Origin: Bacillota bacterium
GTDB taxonomy: Bacteria > Bacillota > Sulfobacillia > JAJZIM01
Reading direction: 5' to 3'
Assembly: GCA_021810565.1 (NCBI GenBank)
Contig: JAJZIM010000029.1
Coordinates: 1-36,966 of the forward strand
DNA length: 36,966 nt
The notes beneath the pieces are model-generated. The model did not search any database and was not told the DNA's origin. It saw only the letters and a list, made by a program, of their open reading frames with translations. The stretch's first letter is position 1. Every line of letters begins with the position of its first letter. Made by a program: the position numbers and the translations under genes. This document shows positions 24,025 through 31,024 of this stretch, one piece after another.

Positions 24025-24030
24025 TAGAAT
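24025..24030 (+). promoter_or_regulatory. Possible -10 box upstream of the SASP gene
   Basis: TAGAAT lies 30 bases before the SASP start. The region 17-18 bases upstream (TGAAGG) is a poor -35 match. Forespore promoters of SASP genes use sigma-G, and no clear sigma-G site is visible, so this call is weak. Confidence 0.25.
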
Positions 24031-24060
24031 AGGGGTGCTGTCCCGGAAGGAGGGGTCTGC

Positions 24061-24366
24061 ATGCGCAGGCGGCGGGCGCTTCGGCAGGAACTGGAGCGGC
24101 TGAAGTACGACGTGGCGCAGGAGATCGGCCTGACCAATACTCCCTCCGGCGAGGAAGGCTACCGGGAGGCCCTGCGGCGGCGCAAGGAGGAGGCGGCCGA
24201 CGAGCTCGGTATCTCGGACCGGGTCCGGGAAGTCGGCTGGCCCCAGATGACCGCCCGGGAATGCGGCCGGGTGGGTGGTCGCACCGGGGGCAGGATCGGC
24301 GGCCAGATGGTGCGCAGGATGATCGAGTACGCGGAAAAGGGCTTGGGACAGCACGAGGGGCGTTAG
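24061..24366 (+). CDS. Long alpha/beta-type small acid-soluble spore protein
   Basis: A 101-residue DNA-coating spore protein. The N-terminal half LERLKYDVAQEIGLTN matches the first conserved helix of alpha/beta SASPs, including the QEIG region near the germination protease site. The C-terminal GGQMVRRMIEYAE matches the second helix. Between them, where usual 60-75 residue SASPs have a short link and one NGSVGG-type turn, this protein has about 30 extra charged residues and a threefold glycine pattern (GRVGGRTGGRIGG). It should bind DNA in the forespore and be degraded at germination. GGAAGGAGGGG lies upstream of the ATG. The stop codon lies in the loop of a terminator hairpin. Confidence 0.82.
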   Translation: MRRRRALRQELERLKYDVAQEIGLTNTPSGEEGYREALRRRKEEAADELGISDRVREVGWPQMTARECGRVGGRTGGRIGGQMVRRMIEYAEKGLGQHEGR

Positions 24367-24376
24367 CCCCTCCTTT
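24355..24376 (+). terminator. Terminator overlapping the SASP stop codon
   Basis: GAGGGGC (24355-24361) and GCCCCTC (24366-24372) form a perfect 7-pair stem with loop GTTA, followed by CTTTGATTT. The TAG stop of the SASP gene sits in the loop and 3' arm. The T run is interrupted. Confidence 0.6.
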
Positions 24377-24406
24377 GATTTCGGCTGATTTCGGCGCCGC
24401 TGAGGC

Positions 24407-24435
24407 TTGTCCACCGGGGATCGCCTTGCTATCAT
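24407..24435 (+). promoter_or_regulatory. Sigma-A promoter of the panC gene set
   Basis: TTGTCC (24407-24412), a 17-base spacer and TATCAT (24430-24435), with an extended TGC before the -10. The -10 matches the consensus at 5 of 6 positions. It lies 23 bases before the panC start. Confidence 0.65.
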
Positions 24436-24458
24436 TGAGGGGAACGGGGGGTGAGCCG

Positions 24459-25307
24459 GTGCGAGGCGTGAGCGCCAAGGAGGAGGCGCGCCGGTGGGCG
24501 GAGGAGGTGCACCGCGCGGGGGGGCGGGTGGCGCTGGTGCCCACCATGGGTTTTCTGCACCGGGGGCACGCCGCGCTGATCGAGGCGGGGGTGCATACGG
24601 GGGCCCAGGTGGCGGTCAGCGTCTTCGTCAACCCCCTGCAGTTCGGGCCGCGGGAGGATCTGGCCCACTATCCCCTGGACGCGGTCCGCGACCGGGAGGT
24701 CGCCCGGGGGGCGGGAGCCGCGCTACTGTTCACGCCTGACCCGGAGGAGATGTATCCGGAGGGGTTCGCCACCCGGGTGGAGGTGGCGGGGCTGTCGGAG
24801 CGCTGGTGCGGCGCGGCCCGGCCGGGGCATTTCCAGGGGGTGGCCACGGTGGTGACCAAGCTGCTCAACCTCTTCAGGCCGGATGAAGCGTATTTCGGCG
24901 AGAAAGACTATCAGCAGCTGGTGCTCCTCCGCCGCCTGGCGCGGGATCTGGACTTTGGCTGCCGGGTGGTGGGGGTGCCCACGGTGCGGGAGGAGGACGG
25001 GCTGGCGCTAAGCTCGCGCAACGCCTATCTCTCCCCCGAGGAGCGACGCCGGGCGCGGGCGATCCCCGCCGCCCTGGCCGCGGCGGCCGCAGCTCACGCG
25101 CGGGGGGAGCGGGACGCCGAGGAGCTGCGCCGGGCGGCCTTGCAGGTGCTGAAGGGTGCGCCGGGGGTGCGGGTGGAGTACGTGGCGGTGGTGGATCCCG
25201 AAACCCTGGAGCCGCTGGAGGCGGTGCGGGGGCCGGTCAGGATGTTGCTGGCGGCGTGGGTGGGGAGCACGCGGCTCATCGACAACCGTTTCCTGGCGGG
25301 GGCGTGA
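24459..25307 (+). CDS. panC: Pantoate-beta-alanine ligase
   Basis: A 282-residue ATP-dependent enzyme joining pantoate and beta-alanine to give pantothenate, the precursor of CoA. Visible motifs are PTMGFLHRGHAAL (residues 28-40, nucleotide and pantoate binding), VSVFVNPLQFGPREDLAHYP, GHFQGVATVVTKLL, YFGEKDYQQL and REEDGLALSSRNAYL. I use GTG 24459, preceded by GGGGGGTGAG; GTG 24468 is possible. The frame is open upstream into the SASP region but not coding there. panB and panD are not present. Confidence 0.95.
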   Translation: MRGVSAKEEARRWAEEVHRAGGRVALVPTMGFLHRGHAALIEAGVHTGAQVAVSVFVNPLQFGPREDLAHYPLDAVRDREVARGAGAALLFTPDPEEMYPEGFATRVEVAGLSERWCGAARPGHFQGVATVVTKLLNLFRPDEAYFGEKDYQQLVLLRRLARDLDFGCRVVGVPTVREEDGLALSSRNAYLSPEERRRARAIPAALAAAAAAHARGERDAEELRRAALQVLKGAPGVRVEYVAVVDPETLEPLEAVRGPVRMLLAAWVGSTRLIDNRFLAGA

Positions 25308-25310
25308 GGC

Positions 25311-26084
25311 ATGGAGGAGCGGCTGCAGAAGGTCTTGGCCCGGGCGGGGCTTGGCTCGCGCCGGGGGGTGGAGGAGTTGCTGCGGCGCGGGGCGGTGCGG
25401 GTCAACGGGCGGGTGGCGACCTTGGGGGACAAGGCCGATCCCGAGCGCGACGTCATCACCGTGGAGGGGGAACCCTTGCCCGCCGCCGCTTCCCCGCTCT
25501 ACCTGCTGCTAAACAAACCGGTCGGGTATCTGACCACCCGGCACGATCCCTTCGGGCGGCCCACGGTTTTCGATCTCTTGCCGCCGCTGCCGGCGAAGGT
25601 TTTCCCGGTGGGCCGCCTGGACCTGGATACCGAGGGGTTGCTGCTTTTCACCAACGACGGGGCGTTGGCCCAGCGGCTCGCCCACCCGGGCGGCGAGGTG
25701 GAGAAGGAGTACCTGGCCTGGGTGGCGGGAGTGCCGACCCCGGCGGCGCTGACGGCGTTGCGCCAGGGGGTGGAACTCCCCGAGGGGCGCACGGCCGAGG
25801 CCCGGGTCCGGCTGGTGGAGCGCCAGGGGACGGCGGCCCTGCTCCGCCTGACGCTGCGGGAGGGCAGGAAACGGCAGGTGAGGAGGATGCTGGCGGCGGT
25901 GGGACATCCCGTGCGGCGGCTGCTGCGGGTGCGCCTGGGCACCCTGGAGCTGGGGGATCTGGGCCCCGGCGAGACGCGGGGGCTGACGGCGGAAGAGGTT
26001 CGCCGGCTGGGGCAGCCGGCAGGAAAACCCGCGCGGGGCGCGAATAGGGAAAGGATGACCCGGCACCGAAGCGAGAGAGGGTAG
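25311..26084 (+). CDS. rluB: RluB/RsuA-family pseudouridine synthase
   Basis: A 257-residue enzyme that makes pseudouridine in rRNA. It has an N-terminal S4 RNA-binding domain (ERLQKVLARAGLGSRRGVEE to VRVNGRVA). The catalytic domain has the catalytic Asp104 in GRLDLDTEGLLLFTNDG, LLLNKPVGYLTT and the C-terminal REGRKRQVRRMLAAVGHPV. RluB (23S U2605) is favoured over RsuA by its position among Firmicute sequences I recall, but the site cannot be proven. ATG 25311 lies 3 bases after panC. The last 20 residues are a basic, poorly conserved tail. Confidence 0.9.
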   Translation: MEERLQKVLARAGLGSRRGVEELLRRGAVRVNGRVATLGDKADPERDVITVEGEPLPAAASPLYLLLNKPVGYLTTRHDPFGRPTVFDLLPPLPAKVFPVGRLDLDTEGLLLFTNDGALAQRLAHPGGEVEKEYLAWVAGVPTPAALTALRQGVELPEGRTAEARVRLVERQGTAALLRLTLREGRKRQVRRMLAAVGHPVRRLLRVRLGTLELGDLGPGETRGLTAEEVRRLGQPAGKPARGANRERMTRHRSERG

Positions 26085-26089
26085 AAGAT

Positions 26090-26755
26090 TTGGCCAAACG
26101 CAAGCGTGGCGGCGGGCCGTCCCGCTATGAGGAGATCGCGGCGGACATCGCCAACCGGGTGGTGAACCACGAGTATCAGGAAGGGGAACGCATCTTCGGG
26201 CGTTCCAGCCTGGCGGGGGTGTATCGGGTCTCCCCGGAAACCATTCGCCGCGCCATCGCCCTTTTGCACAGCCACGGGGTGGTGCGGGCGGTGGCCGGCA
26301 CGGGGATCATCATCCTCTCGGAGCAGGCGGCCGCCAAATACCTGGAGGAGTTCCAATTGGGCTCCGCCCTGGGCAAGTTGCAGGCGGAGCTGGCGGACCT
26401 CCTGGCCGAGCGGCGCCGATTGGACCAAGCCATCGAGGAGGCCCTGGAGCGGGCGATCCACTACACGGCGGGCACCCTGGCCACCATGCGCCACGTGGAG
26501 GAGCTGTCCGTGCCGTCGGGTTCGCCCCTGGTGGGGGAGACCCTGGCCTCCATGGCCCTGCGGGTGCGCACGGGGGCGACGGTCATCGCCGTGGTGCGGG
26601 GGGCGGAGGAGCTGTATTCCCCCGGGCCGGGTTTGCGGCTGACGGCGGGGGATCTGCTGATGCTGGTGGGATCCCAGGAGGCGCGGGAGAAGGCGCGGGC
26701 CTTGGTGGAGGGCCGGGAGGCGCCGGCCGCCGGCGAGGGGGGGATCGAACCGTGA
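26090..26755 (+). CDS. GntR-type HTH regulator with RCK_C (TrkA_C) domain, BusR-like
   Basis: A 221-residue regulator. Residues 11-78 form a GntR-type winged helix (RYEEIAADIANRVVNHEY, then SSLAGVYRVSPETIRRAIAL and a wing GVVRAVAGTGIIIL). Residues 85-125 are a charged helix likely to dimerise. Residues 136-212 are an RCK_C domain (EELSVPSGSPLVGETLASMA to LRLTAGDLLMLVGSQEA). This order is that of BusR, which binds cyclic di-AMP through RCK_C and represses osmolyte uptake. I infer cyclic-di-AMP sensing here. The start is TTG 26090. It overlaps the next gene as GTGA, and an SLC13-type permease with RCK_C domains lies 2 kb downstream in the same direction. Confidence 0.85.
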   Translation: MAKRKRGGGPSRYEEIAADIANRVVNHEYQEGERIFGRSSLAGVYRVSPETIRRAIALLHSHGVVRAVAGTGIIILSEQAAAKYLEEFQLGSALGKLQAELADLLAERRRLDQAIEEALERAIHYTAGTLATMRHVEELSVPSGSPLVGETLASMALRVRTGATVIAVVRGAEELYSPGPGLRLTAGDLLMLVGSQEAREKARALVEGREAPAAGEGGIEP

Positions 26756-27273
26756 CCGGGCGGGCCCTGGTGGTGGTGGACATGCTGCGGGATTTCGTGG
26801 AGGAGGGCGGCGCCCTGGACTGCGGGCCCTCGGCGCGGGAGATCCTGCCCCGGGTGGCCCAGGAGTTGGCGCGGGCCCGGCGGGAGGGCGACCTGGTGAT
26901 CTATCTGGCCGACCACCACCGGCCCGACGACCCTGAGTTCGCCATGTTTCCGCCCCATTGCATCGCGGGCACCCGGGGAGCCCAGGTGGTGGATGACCTG
27001 GCGCCGCAGGCGGGGGAGTGGCTGATCCCCAAGCGGCGCTACAGCGGCTTCTTCGCCACCCAATTGGACCTGGTGCTGCGGGAGGCCGGGGTGCGGGAAC
27101 TGACCCTGACCGGGGTGTGCAGCAATATATGCGTCCTGTACACGGCGGCGGACGCCCGCAACCGCGGCTACGCGGTGCGGGTGGTCCGGGAAGGGGTGGC
27201 GAGCTTCGATCCGGAGGCCCACCGTTTCGCCCTGGGGGAGCTGGAGCGCACCCTGGGCGCCACCCTGGTTTGA
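26752..27273 (+). CDS. Isochorismatase/nicotinamidase-family hydrolase
   Basis: A 173-residue cysteine hydrolase. The catalytic triad expected for nicotinamidases is visible: D10 in VVVDMLRDF, K94 in LIPKRRYSGF and C127 in GVCSNICV. Possible metal ligands D54, H56 and H69 (ADHHRPDD, FPPHCIAGTRGAQ) favour a nicotinamidase-like enzyme, which makes nicotinate for NAD salvage, over an isochorismatase. The substrate remains uncertain. GTG 26752 overlaps the regulator's stop by four bases, so the two are translated together. Confidence 0.85.
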   Translation: MTGRALVVVDMLRDFVEEGGALDCGPSAREILPRVAQELARARREGDLVIYLADHHRPDDPEFAMFPPHCIAGTRGAQVVDDLAPQAGEWLIPKRRYSGFFATQLDLVLREAGVRELTLTGVCSNICVLYTAADARNRGYAVRVVREGVASFDPEAHRFALGELERTLGATLV

Positions 27274-27316
27274 GTTCGGCGGGGGCCGGGTGGGACGACA
27301 CAGAGGGGGTAGACTT

Positions 27317-28522
27317 TTGACCGGCGGCAAAGAGCGGGAGAAGCTTCTGATGGGACCCGGCCCCAGCAACGTGCATCCCCGGGTGTTGGCGTCCCTGGCT
27401 TCCCCCATGATCGGACACCTGGATCCGGACTTCCTGGAGGTCATGAACGAGGTGCGGGACCTGTTGCGACTGGTGTTCCAGACCGAAAACCGGCTCACCT
27501 TGGCCATGTCCGGCACCGGCAGCGCCGGGATGGAGACCTGCCTGGTGAATCTGATCGAGCCGGGCGATCGGGTGCTGGTGGCGGTGGAGGGATATTTCGG
27601 GGAGCGGATGGTGGAGATGGCCAGCCGCTGCGGCGCCGACCTGACCGTCCTGCGGGTGCCCTGGGGAGAGGTCCTGGACCCGGCCGCGGTGGAGACGGCG
27701 TTGCGGCGCGGCGGCCATCGTCTGCTGGCGGTGGTGCACGGGGAGACCTCCGCCGGGGTGCTGCAGCCGGTGGAGGAGTTGGCCGCCATCGCCCACCGTC
27801 ACGGGGCCCTGCTGGTGGTGGACGCGGCGGCCACCTTGGGCGGGGTGCCGGTGCTGGTGGACGAGTGGGGCATCGACGCCTGCTACTCGGGCAGCCAGAA
27901 GTGCCTGGGCTGCCCGCCGGGTCTGGCACCGCTATCCTTCAGCGAGGCGGCCAGCCGGCGCCTGGCCGAGCGGCGCGAGCCGGTGCGCAGTTGGTATCTG
28001 GACCTCTCCCTGCTCCAATCCTACTGGGGCCGTGACCGTTTCTACCACCACACCGCGCCGGTGTCCATGCTCTTCGCCCTGCGGGAGGCGTTGCGCATGG
28101 TGGCCGAGGAAGGATTGGAGGAGCGATTTCGGCGCCATCGGGAGAACGCCCGCGCCTTGGCGGCGGGGCTGGAGGCCATGGGCCTGGAGCTGTTCGTTCC
28201 GGAGACCCACCGTCTGGCCACCCTGACGGCGGTGCGGGTGCCCGCCGGGGTGGATGGCGAGGTGGTGCGCCTGGGAATGATGCGGGAGCACCGCATCGAC
28301 ATGGGGGCGGGCTTGGGGGAGTTGAAGGGCCGCGTTTGGCGGATCGGGCTCATGGGCATGGGGGCCAGCCGGCGCAACGTGCTGTTCTTCCTGAAGAGCC
28401 TGGAGGAGGTGCTGCGCCGGCAGGGGTTCGAACTGCCGGAAGGGGACGGGGTGCGCCGCGCGGACGAGGCCTACGCCACCGCGCCGGGCGGGCGGCTGAG
28501 GGTGGAGGGCCAGACCAGCTGA
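27317..28522 (+). CDS. Class V aminotransferase (serine/alanine-glyoxylate type)
   Basis: A 401-residue PLP enzyme of the alanine-glyoxylate/serine-pyruvate branch. It begins LLMGPGPSNVHPRVL, then SPMIGHLDPDFLEVMNEV and MSGTGSAGMETCLVNL, with the PLP lysine K195 in YSGSQKCLGCPPG and VVHGETSAGVLQP before it. The C-terminal half includes HHTAPVSMLFALREALRMV. Members use serine, alanine or aspartate with glyoxylate or pyruvate; the pair here is not readable. TTG 27317 is chosen because AGAGGGGGT precedes it and similarity begins there; an in-frame GTG at 27290 would lack homology. The last 30 residues are an unconserved tail. Confidence 0.9.
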   Translation: MTGGKEREKLLMGPGPSNVHPRVLASLASPMIGHLDPDFLEVMNEVRDLLRLVFQTENRLTLAMSGTGSAGMETCLVNLIEPGDRVLVAVEGYFGERMVEMASRCGADLTVLRVPWGEVLDPAAVETALRRGGHRLLAVVHGETSAGVLQPVEELAAIAHRHGALLVVDAAATLGGVPVLVDEWGIDACYSGSQKCLGCPPGLAPLSFSEAASRRLAERREPVRSWYLDLSLLQSYWGRDRFYHHTAPVSMLFALREALRMVAEEGLEERFRRHRENARALAAGLEAMGLELFVPETHRLATLTAVRVPAGVDGEVVRLGMMREHRIDMGAGLGELKGRVWRIGLMGMGASRRNVLFFLKSLEEVLRRQGFELPEGDGVRRADEAYATAPGGRLRVEGQTS

Positions 28523-28558
28523 GGGTTCGGGCCCCGGCGGCGAGGAGGTGGCGGATTC

Positions 28559-28729
28559 TTGGAGGTGCGGTGCATCGTCTGCGGGCGCAAGCTGGAGATA
28601 GCCAAATGGCACCCGGAGTATGAGCAGCTGCGCTCGGAGGGCGAGCACGCGCCGTACATCTGCGAGCGGTGTTCGACCATGATCACCGGCGAGGCTCGGG
28701 AGGCCCAGCAACCGAAAAAGCCCATGTAG
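28559..28729 (+). CDS. DUF2197 (YlaI-like) zinc-ribbon protein
   Basis: A 56-residue protein with two CxxC knuckles: C5/C8 (VRCIVCGRK) and C35/C38 (YICERCSTMI). The ending QQPKKPM is typical of DUF2197 proteins of spore-forming Firmicutes such as B. subtilis YlaI. A zinc ribbon is likely; function is unknown. It starts at TTG 28559 behind a near-perfect AGGAGGTG with 8-base spacing, which decides the start. Confidence 0.85.
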   Translation: MEVRCIVCGRKLEIAKWHPEYEQLRSEGEHAPYICERCSTMITGEAREAQQPKKPM

Positions 28730-28735
28730 GGCAGG

Positions 28736-28766
28736 AGCGGCCAGGGAAAGCCGCTTTTTTCGCGGC
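28736..28766 (+). terminator. Terminator with an overlapping alternative hairpin
   Basis: AGCGGC (28736-28741) pairs with GCCGCT (28750-28755), loop of 8 bases, followed by T at 28755-28760, a standard terminator 7 bases after the DUF2197 stop. The same GCCGC (28750-28754) can instead pair with GCGGC at 28762-28766 with the T run in the loop, so the two folds exclude each other. The permease start is 23 bases further on. Confidence 0.65.
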
Positions 28767-28788
28767 TGTAAGGAGGTGGCGCGCGGCG

Positions 28789-30561
28789 GTGACGGTCTCC
28801 GGGTGGGAAGCGGTGCTGGTACTGGCCTTGGTGGTGGGCCTTTTGGCGCGCAACCGGGTGCGGGCCGACGTGGTGGGGCTGCTGGCCATGGGGCTGGTGG
28901 GCGTGTTGGGCTTGGTGCCCTACCCGGCGCTGTTCGGGGGCTTCGCCAACCCGGCGGTGATCCTCATCGCCTCCATGATGGTCATGGGGGAGGGGCTGCA
29001 GCGCACCGGAATCACCGCCCGCATCGGCCGCTGGGTGGCCGATCGGGCGGGGGGCGGCGAGGGACGCACGGCGGGTCTCTTGATGCTGGCGGCGGCCATT
29101 CCCTCGGCCCTGGTCAGCGATGTGGGGGTGACCGGCATCTTCATCCGGGTGGTGGAGGGCATGCGCCAGCGTCTGGGCACCCCTCCCTCGCGGCTGCTGA
29201 TGCCCGTCGCCTTCGGGGCCATGCTGGGCGGGCTCTTGACCCTCCTGGGCAGTTCCACCAACATCTTGGCCAATCAGTTTCTGCTCCATGCCGGTCACCG
29301 GGGCCTGTCCCTTTTCGCCCTGACGCCCCTGGGGGCCGTCCTGGTGGCGGTGGGCGTGGTGTACATGGCTTTCTTGGGGCGGCGTCTTTTGCCGCGGCGG
29401 GAGGCGGAGACGGATCTGGACCGCCTGTACGGTTTACGGCAGTACCAGGGGGAGGTGCGGGTGGACCCGGGTTTTTCCGGGTGCGGGAAGAGCCTGGCCC
29501 AACTGGCCTGGCCCAAGGAGTTGGGCGTGCAGGTGCTGAAGATCCAGCGGCGGGACGGACGGGTGGTGGCCCATCCGGGGGCGCAGGACCTGGTGGAGGA
29601 GGGCGACCGGCTCTGGGTCCAAGGGGCGGCCTTGGACCTTTTGCGCAGCCAGGAGCATCCGGGGCTGACGCTGGAGGAGGAGGCGGGGTTCTCCCAGGGG
29701 GAGGAGAGCCATGCCGAGGCCTTGGTGACCCCCCATTCTCCCCTGCGGGGGCATACCCTGGCGGAGGTGCGCTTCCGGCAGCAGTACCATCTGGCGGTGG
29801 TGGCGGTCTCCCGCCTGGGGGAGGGCATCCACGACCGGCTGAGCCAGGTGCGCTTCCGGGTGGGAGACACCCTGATCCTGCGGGGCAGCCGGGAGGACCT
29901 GGGGCGCTTGGCCCAGGGAGGCACCCTGCTGCTGCAGGAGGAGGTGGAGTACCAGCCGGGGCATCCCGACCGGGCGGTGCTGGCCGTGGCCACCATGGCC
30001 GCGGTGCTGCTGGCGGCGGCCGCAGGCTGGCTGCCGGTGGCCGTGGCGGCGGTGCTGGGGGCGGCGGTGATGGTGCTGGGGGGCTGCCTGACGCCTGAGG
30101 AGGCCCAGCACTCCTTGGAGCTGCGCCTGTTGGTGCTCATTGCTGGGATGCTGGCCCTGGGGGCGGCCCTGGACCACACCGGCGTGGTCCTGGTGGCGGC
30201 CAGGAGCGTGCTGGCCGCAGCGGGACCGGCCGGCCCGCTGGCCCTTTTGGCGGCGGTGTACATATTGGCGGGACTTTTGACCCAGGTGCTCTCCAACGCC
30301 GTCACCGTGGTGCTGGTGGCGCCGTTGGCTATCCAGGCGGCGACGACGCTGCACCTCAATCCCGCCTCCCTGGTGGTGGGGACGGTGGCGGCGGTCTCGG
30401 CCTCGCCCGCCACGCCGTTCAGCAACCAGGTGAATCTGCTGGTGATGGGAGCGGGCCGCTACCGCCTGACGGATTACCTGCGGGTGGGACTGCCCCTGGC
30501 GCTCGTGCTGTTCGCCCTTTCCCTGGTTTTCATCCCCCTGCTGTGGCCCTTTGGGGGATAG
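28789..30561 (+). CDS. SLC13/DASS-type permease with central RCK_C domains
   Basis: A 590-residue membrane protein. The N-terminal half has about five hydrophobic segments and the motif LTLLGSSTNILANQFLLHAG (the SNT signature of the divalent anion:Na+ symporter fold). Around residues 205-375 lie two soluble RCK_C/TrkA_C repeats (FSGCGKSLAQLAWPKELGVQ to LWVQGAALDLL, and HSPLRGHTLAEVRFRQQYHL to TLILRGSREDL). The C-terminal half repeats the transporter fold with VLSNAVTVVLVAPLAIQ and SASPATPFSNQVNLLVMG (second SNT-like motif). Such proteins carry sulfate, dicarboxylates or similar anions; the substrate is unknown. RCK_C domains can bind cyclic di-AMP. GTG 28789 has AGGAGGTGG upstream. Confidence 0.9.
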   Translation: MTVSGWEAVLVLALVVGLLARNRVRADVVGLLAMGLVGVLGLVPYPALFGGFANPAVILIASMMVMGEGLQRTGITARIGRWVADRAGGGEGRTAGLLMLAAAIPSALVSDVGVTGIFIRVVEGMRQRLGTPPSRLLMPVAFGAMLGGLLTLLGSSTNILANQFLLHAGHRGLSLFALTPLGAVLVAVGVVYMAFLGRRLLPRREAETDLDRLYGLRQYQGEVRVDPGFSGCGKSLAQLAWPKELGVQVLKIQRRDGRVVAHPGAQDLVEEGDRLWVQGAALDLLRSQEHPGLTLEEEAGFSQGEESHAEALVTPHSPLRGHTLAEVRFRQQYHLAVVAVSRLGEGIHDRLSQVRFRVGDTLILRGSREDLGRLAQGGTLLLQEEVEYQPGHPDRAVLAVATMAAVLLAAAAGWLPVAVAAVLGAAVMVLGGCLTPEEAQHSLELRLLVLIAGMLALGAALDHTGVVLVAARSVLAAAGPAGPLALLAAVYILAGLLTQVLSNAVTVVLVAPLAIQAATTLHLNPASLVVGTVAAVSASPATPFSNQVNLLVMGAGRYRLTDYLRVGLPLALVLFALSLVFIPLLWPFGG

Positions 30562-30599
30562 GGGCGTCGGTTGCGCCAGCCTCTTCGAGCCGGGCCGAT

Positions 30600-30995
30600 C
30601 TACGCCTCCGGCTTCTGGCGCGCGTCGCGTTCCCGGAAGACCTCTTTGGCCGTCGCCATGCCGTTGAGCGCCGCCGGGAAGCCTGCGTACACGGCCATTT
30701 GGATGATGACCTCGACGAGTTCCTCTCTGGTGCAGCCCACGTTCAGGGCACCGTGGAGGTGGACCTTGAGTTGCGGCTGGGCATGGCCCAGGGCGGTCAA
30801 GGCGGCCACCGTGGCAAGCTCCCGGGATCTGAGATCCAGCCCGGGGCGGGCATAGACGTCCCCGAAGGGGAATTCGATGGTGTAGCGGGCCAGATCCGGC
30901 GCGATGGACTCCAGTCCGGCCATGACCCGCTCCCCGGCTTCGCCGTCGATCCGCCTCAGCATCTCCCAACCTCGCTGGTAGCGCTCCTCGTCCAT
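30600..30995 (-). CDS. Carboxymuconolactone decarboxylase (AhpD-like) family protein
   Basis: A 131-residue protein with [20 protein letters not shown], then [40 protein letters not shown] and [20 protein letters not shown], the CMD family pattern. It has one cysteine (VGCTREE) instead of the CxxC of AhpD, so peroxidase-type disulfide chemistry is unlikely. The real reaction is not known. ATG 30995 has AGGAGGAG; an in-frame ATG at 31028 overlaps the sbcC stop as ATGA but has a weaker site. It is the last gene of the sbcD-sbcC unit. Confidence 0.88.
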   Translation of the reverse strand: MDEERYQRGWEMLRRIDGEAGERVMAGLESIAPDLARYTIEFPFGDVYARPGLDLRSRELATVAALTALGHAQPQLKVHLHGALNVGCTREELVEVIIQMAVYAGFPAALNGMATAKEVFRERDARQKPEA

Positions 30996-31024
30996 CAGAT
31001 CTCCTCCTGTTCCCATCGAAACCT

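Noticed and set aside
25499-27802. A 767-codon minus-strand open frame over rluB, the BusR-like gene and the hydrolase
   Set aside because: All three plus-strand genes are well supported, and the antisense product has no recognisable domain.
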